Shown here: one piece after another, positions 59,605-64,000 of the stretch
Layout of the letters: each line of letters opens with the position of its first letter
How positions within the stretch are numbered: the stretch's first letter is position 1
Source of the DNA: Psococerastis gibbosa
Taxonomy: Eukaryota; Arthropoda; Insecta; Psocodea; Psocidae
Length of the DNA: 64,000 nt
NCBI GenBank assembly: GCA_963971405.1
Contig: OZ020490.1
Span: 25,259,464 to 25,323,463, forward strand
Direction of reading: 5' to 3'
Position numbers and translations under genes: made by a program
The notes under the pieces: model-generated
Seen by the model: the letters and a program-made list of their open reading frames with translations, nothing else
The model's database searches: none
What the model was told of the DNA's origin: nothing

Positions 59605-59955
59605 CATACATAGATAAATGTTAATTAACAATTTAATGAAGGTATCCGATTAACCTCTTCAATCGCCTCACTAAGTCACCTGATAGGTACTTGTGTCGAG
59701 TTACGACACGTCTCCGACCGCAAGGTGTGTAGATACTCGGACAAGTACAAGCACGCTACCACCTTGCAGGGACGGTTCCTTGGGGGGGGGGGGGGGCGTC
59801 CCGAGAGAAATAGCTTTATACTAGATAGAATGAACTTTTGAAGGAAATTAAAAACAATTATTGCTCAAGTAAAAGAATCGCGATATTTTTCAAGCCACCG
59901 TCCCCCCCGAAAACTTTTTCTGAAACCATCCCTGCCACCTTGCCACCGAAGTTGC
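59605..59955 (-). repeat. Foldback repeat D interrupted by a MITE
   Basis: ttaacctcttcaatcgcctc, gtgtcgagttacgacacgtc, caagcacgctaccacctt; resumes at ccaccgaagttg after the MITE at 59767-59934. Confidence 0.82.
59767..59934. mobile_element. G-run hAT MITE (CAGGGACGGTT), copy 2
   Basis: 168 bp with perfect 8-bp TSD CCACCTTG (59759-59766, 59935-59942). Termini CAGGGACGGTT and ACCATCCCTG. G run 59777. Inserted in repeat D. Confidence 0.95.
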
Positions 59956-60770
59956 ATAAACCCCTCCCCGTTGAGCTCATGCCCAGTGAATATAGCATAA
60001 AGTTCTAGATATACAATATAATGTATTTATATCTCATTAAAAATAAATAGGAAACAATGGCGCCGATTACAGTATTGATGTTACTGAAAGTGCAAAGTCT
60101 GTGGTTAACCAGAAATAATGACAGAAAAACAGTAGTAGGGCAGTGCCAAAGACGCAAAAACCTATAGAGTGCTCACCTGTCCCGATAAACTGAGCTAAAA
60201 ACTAAAAAAAATTGATATTTGTAGTATCATGGGATATAATGTGCTGGATGGGGCCATAACGCCGCGGGTCTTGGATTAGTTCCAGTGACAAAGTGCTAAA
60301 AGTTTGGACTAACAAGCTCTTGCGGTCTACCCTGGAATTAGAAATATTGTGAGGTTTTTTGACAGTTTCAAAAATGAGTCAGGGGTTATTGGGTTGAAAA
60401 AAAATTGGACAGTTAATTGCGATGGAATTTTGGGATTCGAGCACCCAGAACTTTTGTGTAATTTGTAGTGTCATAGTCATTGGCTGGACTTTAAAAAGAA
60501 ATTTACGGTTGGGCTACCCCAAAATAGATACAGAGTGCACACTACAACAAAACCAGATAGATGATTAATTTATAATTAATATATATTCAAGTCTCCTACT
60601 CCAGAAAAGAAGAACCGCAACCATTACCGAGCTCGGGAACGGCTGCACCGTCACAAATAAGAGACCTGTCTATTATCCATATGTAAGCACATTATAAAAT
60701 CATCTTCCACAACCCTACTATATTAATTAAACATCTATCTGGTCCTTCGAGCCGGATGCAGGGCCCCAAC
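59955..60770. other. Stretch without recognised gene
   Basis: AT-rich, no exon, RNA gene or known repeat seen. Confidence 0.6.
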
Positions 60771-60916
60771 ACCGTAGCCAAGGGGGGCCCGCCCGAAATG
60801 AAATGGCTTGATACTAGATAGAATCGGATTTTGAGAGGAAAAATAAAAACCACTATGTAATATCAAATGAATTTTCTAAACCCCCCCGGTAAAAAATCCT
60901 GGCTACGGCCTTGCAG
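60771..60916. mobile_element. G/C-run MITE (CCGTAGCCAAGG)
   Basis: Left accgtagccaagggggg, right cctggctacggcctt. GCAGGGCCCCA occurs on both flanks (60759-60769 and 60915-60925). Confidence 0.75.
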
Positions 60917-61169
60917 GGCCCCACGCCCCACCTCGCCCAGGTGCGAGTCAACCTAGCAGGGTGATTCTGTGAGCCAAGCTCAAGTTTTCCCCCTCCCGAA
61001 ATGTTTAAGCCGAAGGACCTCAGGTCTACCACCCCTTATCAAACTTACTATTATGTTAAGGTACGGGGAGGGAAAAAAGCAAAGCTTCTAGGTACCAAAA
61101 ACCCAGCGTGTGTACCTAACTCTTAACAATTTCCCATATTTTCTTCCATCCACATAGCTGTTTTGTTTT

Positions 61170-61520
61170 CTATACTTTCATTGAAACAATAGCAGACGCA
61201 TTACTGGTGATGTAAAGTGGTTGGCGTCCTATTGACATCTCATAATTTATCCAGTGCCATGGTTTTAAATGGTTGACTAGCCGTGGCAATGAATTCTCAA
61301 TTAGCCCTTCCATAGGTAACTCACCGACTCCATTCCCAGCTACGTCATGCAATCCTTTCCAGTGGCGGCCTTGTTCATTCCAAAAATTTTGACAAATTCC
61401 CCCTCGTGAAATGGGAGTTTTTATTGTAATAACCTGGGGTTCATTGGGCGTAGCTTCTGGGAAGCCAGTGCTTCTTATCGGTAATATAGACTTGCAGTAA
61501 CTTGCAGTTTGGCCAGTCTG
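61170..61520 (-). pseudogene. Unrecognised coding-like frame
   Basis: About 115 open codons on the minus strand outside the adjoining SINE: YCKSILPIRSTGFPEATPNE, ISRGGICQNFWNEQGRHWKG, then ENSLPRLVNHLKPWHWINYE, and a stop. Composition is protein-like, but no family is recognised and splice sites are poor. Probably a transposon remnant or chance. Confidence 0.25.
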
Positions 61521-61534
61521 AATAAATAAATATT

Positions 61535-61688
61535 GCCTTTTTGTTCTATTAATAAGCCAACCTAGCGGAGTTAGGGCTATAAAGCCCTCTCTTACACTCA
61601 ACTAGTAAAACCCGGGACCACCTGGTTTCCAAGCCCTCCGGATCATGGTCAGAAAATGCAGAAAGTGGGAGGTTTGAACCAACAACCA
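61535..61688 (-). mobile_element. tRNA-Glu-derived SINE copy
   Basis: Tail aataaataaatattg at left, gccaacctagcggagttagg block, body, and a diverged box B complement (ggtttgaaccaacaacc) at right. Confidence 0.88.
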
Positions 61689-61689
61689 A

Positions 61690-62460
61690 ATTTAAAATAA
61701 AAATAAAAATAAAATAATTAAAATTTGAAAACAGTGTGCAAACAAAGTTTTGAAATAGGCGGGAAATTCAAAGTTTTTTTTGCTGCAATGTTGGGGAATA
61801 AAGAGTTTGCACCCACGGTCCCCACATTTCCGTGCCCACGACCTCTGGCACTGACTCTACTAGTCCTGAAAGCATAGGGCATCCAATATACTGATACACA
61901 AGATACATCACATCGTCCGATGAAGTCAGATGGATCCCCCCCCCCCCCTCCGAAACAAATTGCTGGCTACGGCCTTGCCAAGTACAGACACGTGTCTAAA
62001 TAGAGGTAATTGATGTCTCAATGAAAATACAAGCCTTATAAAATGCAACTGCTGGGTGCGAGCCATTGGGATATTTTCATTTCCAATCGGATTTTATGCA
62101 TTGGGTTGGGATAAAACGTGTCAGCAGATTAATTAGCCCGCGCGGATTTAACTTTCAGGCAGTCAGTTGACTAGAACATTTCAGTAACGAACCTCGAAAT
62201 TGCCGACTTTCTTGGCATTAAACATAGGCCCATAATGTTCCTTGTAATAACCTTTCACCAATTTGCGGAATTTCAAGCTGTTAAACACTGTTGCCAACGT
62301 TTGTCACCATGCCATAGACACCAATCACTACGTGAGCAATTTTAAGTTGGTCATTTCCTTTCTAGAGGTAAAGTAGTGTATTCTGTTAGTTGGACCAAGC
62401 AGTCTCTGAGGGTGACATTTACCGAAGGAATGTTCTTTGGACTTTGCTTGGGCCTAAATA
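61690..62460. other. Stretch without recognised gene
   Basis: One C run at 61936 beside ctggctacggccttgcc, a MITE end. Otherwise nothing recognised. Confidence 0.5.
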
Positions 62461-62469
62461 AGTTATAAG

Positions 62470-62672
62470 AACGGGTCCAATTTTACTCGAACATGCCTTC
62501 CTATTCATCAATTATTAGATATGAGTAATTACATAGTAAATAATTTTCCTATGGTTAAATTTCGGATGCCTCGATGTCCCCTATCCCAAAGCACTAAATT
62601 GGTGGATGGGATTGCATATTATAGAATCTAGAGTCTAGGCCATCCCAATGCTTTCCTTATACTACGTATAAA
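62470..62672 (-). mobile_element. Family B, internally deleted
   Basis: acgggtccaattttactcga, catgccttcctattcat, then jumps to gctttccttatactacgtat, so the centre is missing. Confidence 0.65.
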
Positions 62673-63253
62673 TTAAAAGAAAAAAATAAGTTACTAAAGT
62701 TAAAATCACCTGCATATGAATTAAACGCAACGCCACTGACGAAGAACCTATTGATATTATAAGCATGCCGTCGGCATCTAGTGGGCATATTCTAAGCGCG
62801 TGCCACACACGTGCATATATCATCGGCGATTCATATTTTTGAGTTTTACTCGTTTTTTGCCCACTAGCTTCCGACTTCCTTGTATGGGCTGGACGGCAAA
62901 CGTACGCTTTTTTTCTCATCTATTCTTTACAGGAACGTGGAATTTGTCACAATGTGATTGACTGGTTTCTAGGTTTGCCGACCCGTCATTCATTCCGTTT
63001 GCCGCATCATTCTGGTGACAGATTGGCTGCAGATGTCTAGTAGGTAACCAAGCGTGGTGGCCACACGCCGAAGATGAACGATATATAGCTCTGTTGTAAG
63101 AGAACCAATGGTATTTAATGGAAGTTTATGGATGATGGACTTTGGAAAGGGAGAAAAATGCCTTTCTGAATGAGAAAACTCTCAGTATATTGCAGTATTT
63201 TATGGTGTAATTACTGACTTTTTTTAACTAACTTTTTTTGAAGAAGTAACCTC

Positions 63254-63362
63254 CTCGTATAACCGAAATTAGAGGATATAGAAAAAAATGGGACTTGGCG
63301 GGATTCGAACCCACGATTTACGCCTATTCGAGCGAAAACATTCATCCCACAAATCCATTATC
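63254..63362 (-). mobile_element. tRNA-like element, relative of 26052-26207
   Basis: Minus strand has AATAGGCGTAAATC, GGGTTCGAATCCCGCCAAGT and an AGAGGATATAG-type flank shared with the 26.1 kb element. Box B is intact, but the hairpin half is replaced. Confidence 0.7.
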
Positions 63363-64000
63363 TTGACACAAGACTGTAGCCAGAAATATTTTTCGGGAGG
63401 GCTCCACATGAGGTGAGGTATAACCTCAATATATTTAAAACTCCATTCTATCTAGTGTACATATATACATACAAATTGCATATTCTATTTAGGAGAGATG
63501 GGACATTCTCTCGAGCCAGTACCGGATTTAAAAATTTATATGAGTGTAGGCCACTCTATTTCCGCCGCCCTATGTACATACCTTTCTTAAACAATAATTT
63601 TCCATTTGTAGTAAAGGGGATTTATTGAATGTATAAAATACCATGAGAAAACCAGTGGACGTGTTTGATTTTTATTCTCTGAAATCAAGTGACCGTCTTC
63701 TGAAATCTGCCGCCCCTAAGACGCTGCCTATACAGCCTATCCAGGACTGGCTCCAACCACAGATATTTTTTATTTATTTCAGGTGCCACTCGTTTTTATT
63801 GACCAATCAGATTACGTTGTGAACGCTTCCGAACAATGCATCCCTTCAAGGGCGGATTTTGCCTCCAATTTAGGGGGAGGGGGTCAGCAGGCAGATTCAG
63901 TGGATTATAACATTAAAAAAAAAAATTAATTCCCACTGTTTATTATTTAGTGTACGTTCATTTAATTTGGGGGGGGGGGGGGTCCAGACCCCCTGACGGT
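63363..64000. other. Right edge, MITE fragments
   Basis: tccattctatctagt, a phrase typical of the G-run MITEs, at 63441, and a G run at 63969 with gtccagaccccctg. No gene seen; 62.68-63.25 kb also lacks one. Confidence 0.55.

Overview
This is a repeat-dense eukaryotic window, almost certainly from an insect. Evidence: spliced exons with consensus GT/AG sites and multi-kilobase introns, no bacterial-style operons, AT-rich sequence, and decayed non-LTR retrotransposon, SINE, MITE and hAT pieces over most of its length. The paired-domain protein is closest, from memory, to insect shaven (Pax2/5/8). The species is not identifiable; the many long G/C runs and LINE C-termini would suit a hemipteran or similar, but that is a guess.

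Only one cellular gene is well supported: a Pax2/5/8 orthologue on the minus strand. Two exons (17218-17053, 166 bp; 7382-7185, 198 bp) encode almost the entire paired domain, joined in frame by consensus splice sites. A probable first coding exon (25413-25299) has an upstream in-frame stop, a good donor and the matching phase. Introns are about 8.1 and 9.7 kb, and the 3' exons lie beyond the left edge. Positions 25.4-64 kb are upstream of the gene and hold no other convincing cellular exon.

The rest is a layered mobile-element landscape. (1) A SINE family whose 5' end matches 5S rRNA, with at least eight copies and target-site duplications (TSDs) of 9-16 bp on five. (2) A tRNA-Glu-derived SINE with about ten copies. 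(3) hAT-like MITEs carrying long G/C runs, with 8-bp TSDs. (4) Palindromic MITE families, including one inserted into another copy of its own family. (5) Short foldback repeats and one hammerhead-ribozyme-like motif that recall Penelope-like elements. (6) Many LINE fragments that preserve only the reverse-transcriptase C-terminus. (7) Several tandem repeats, one starting about 25 bp from a Pax splice donor. Nested insertions give relative ages at about 22, 24, 43, 46 and 59.8 kb.

The most noteworthy items are the 5S-derived SINE family, the hammerhead-like motif with its related foldbacks, the G-run hAT MITEs, and the candidate novel N-terminal Pax exon.
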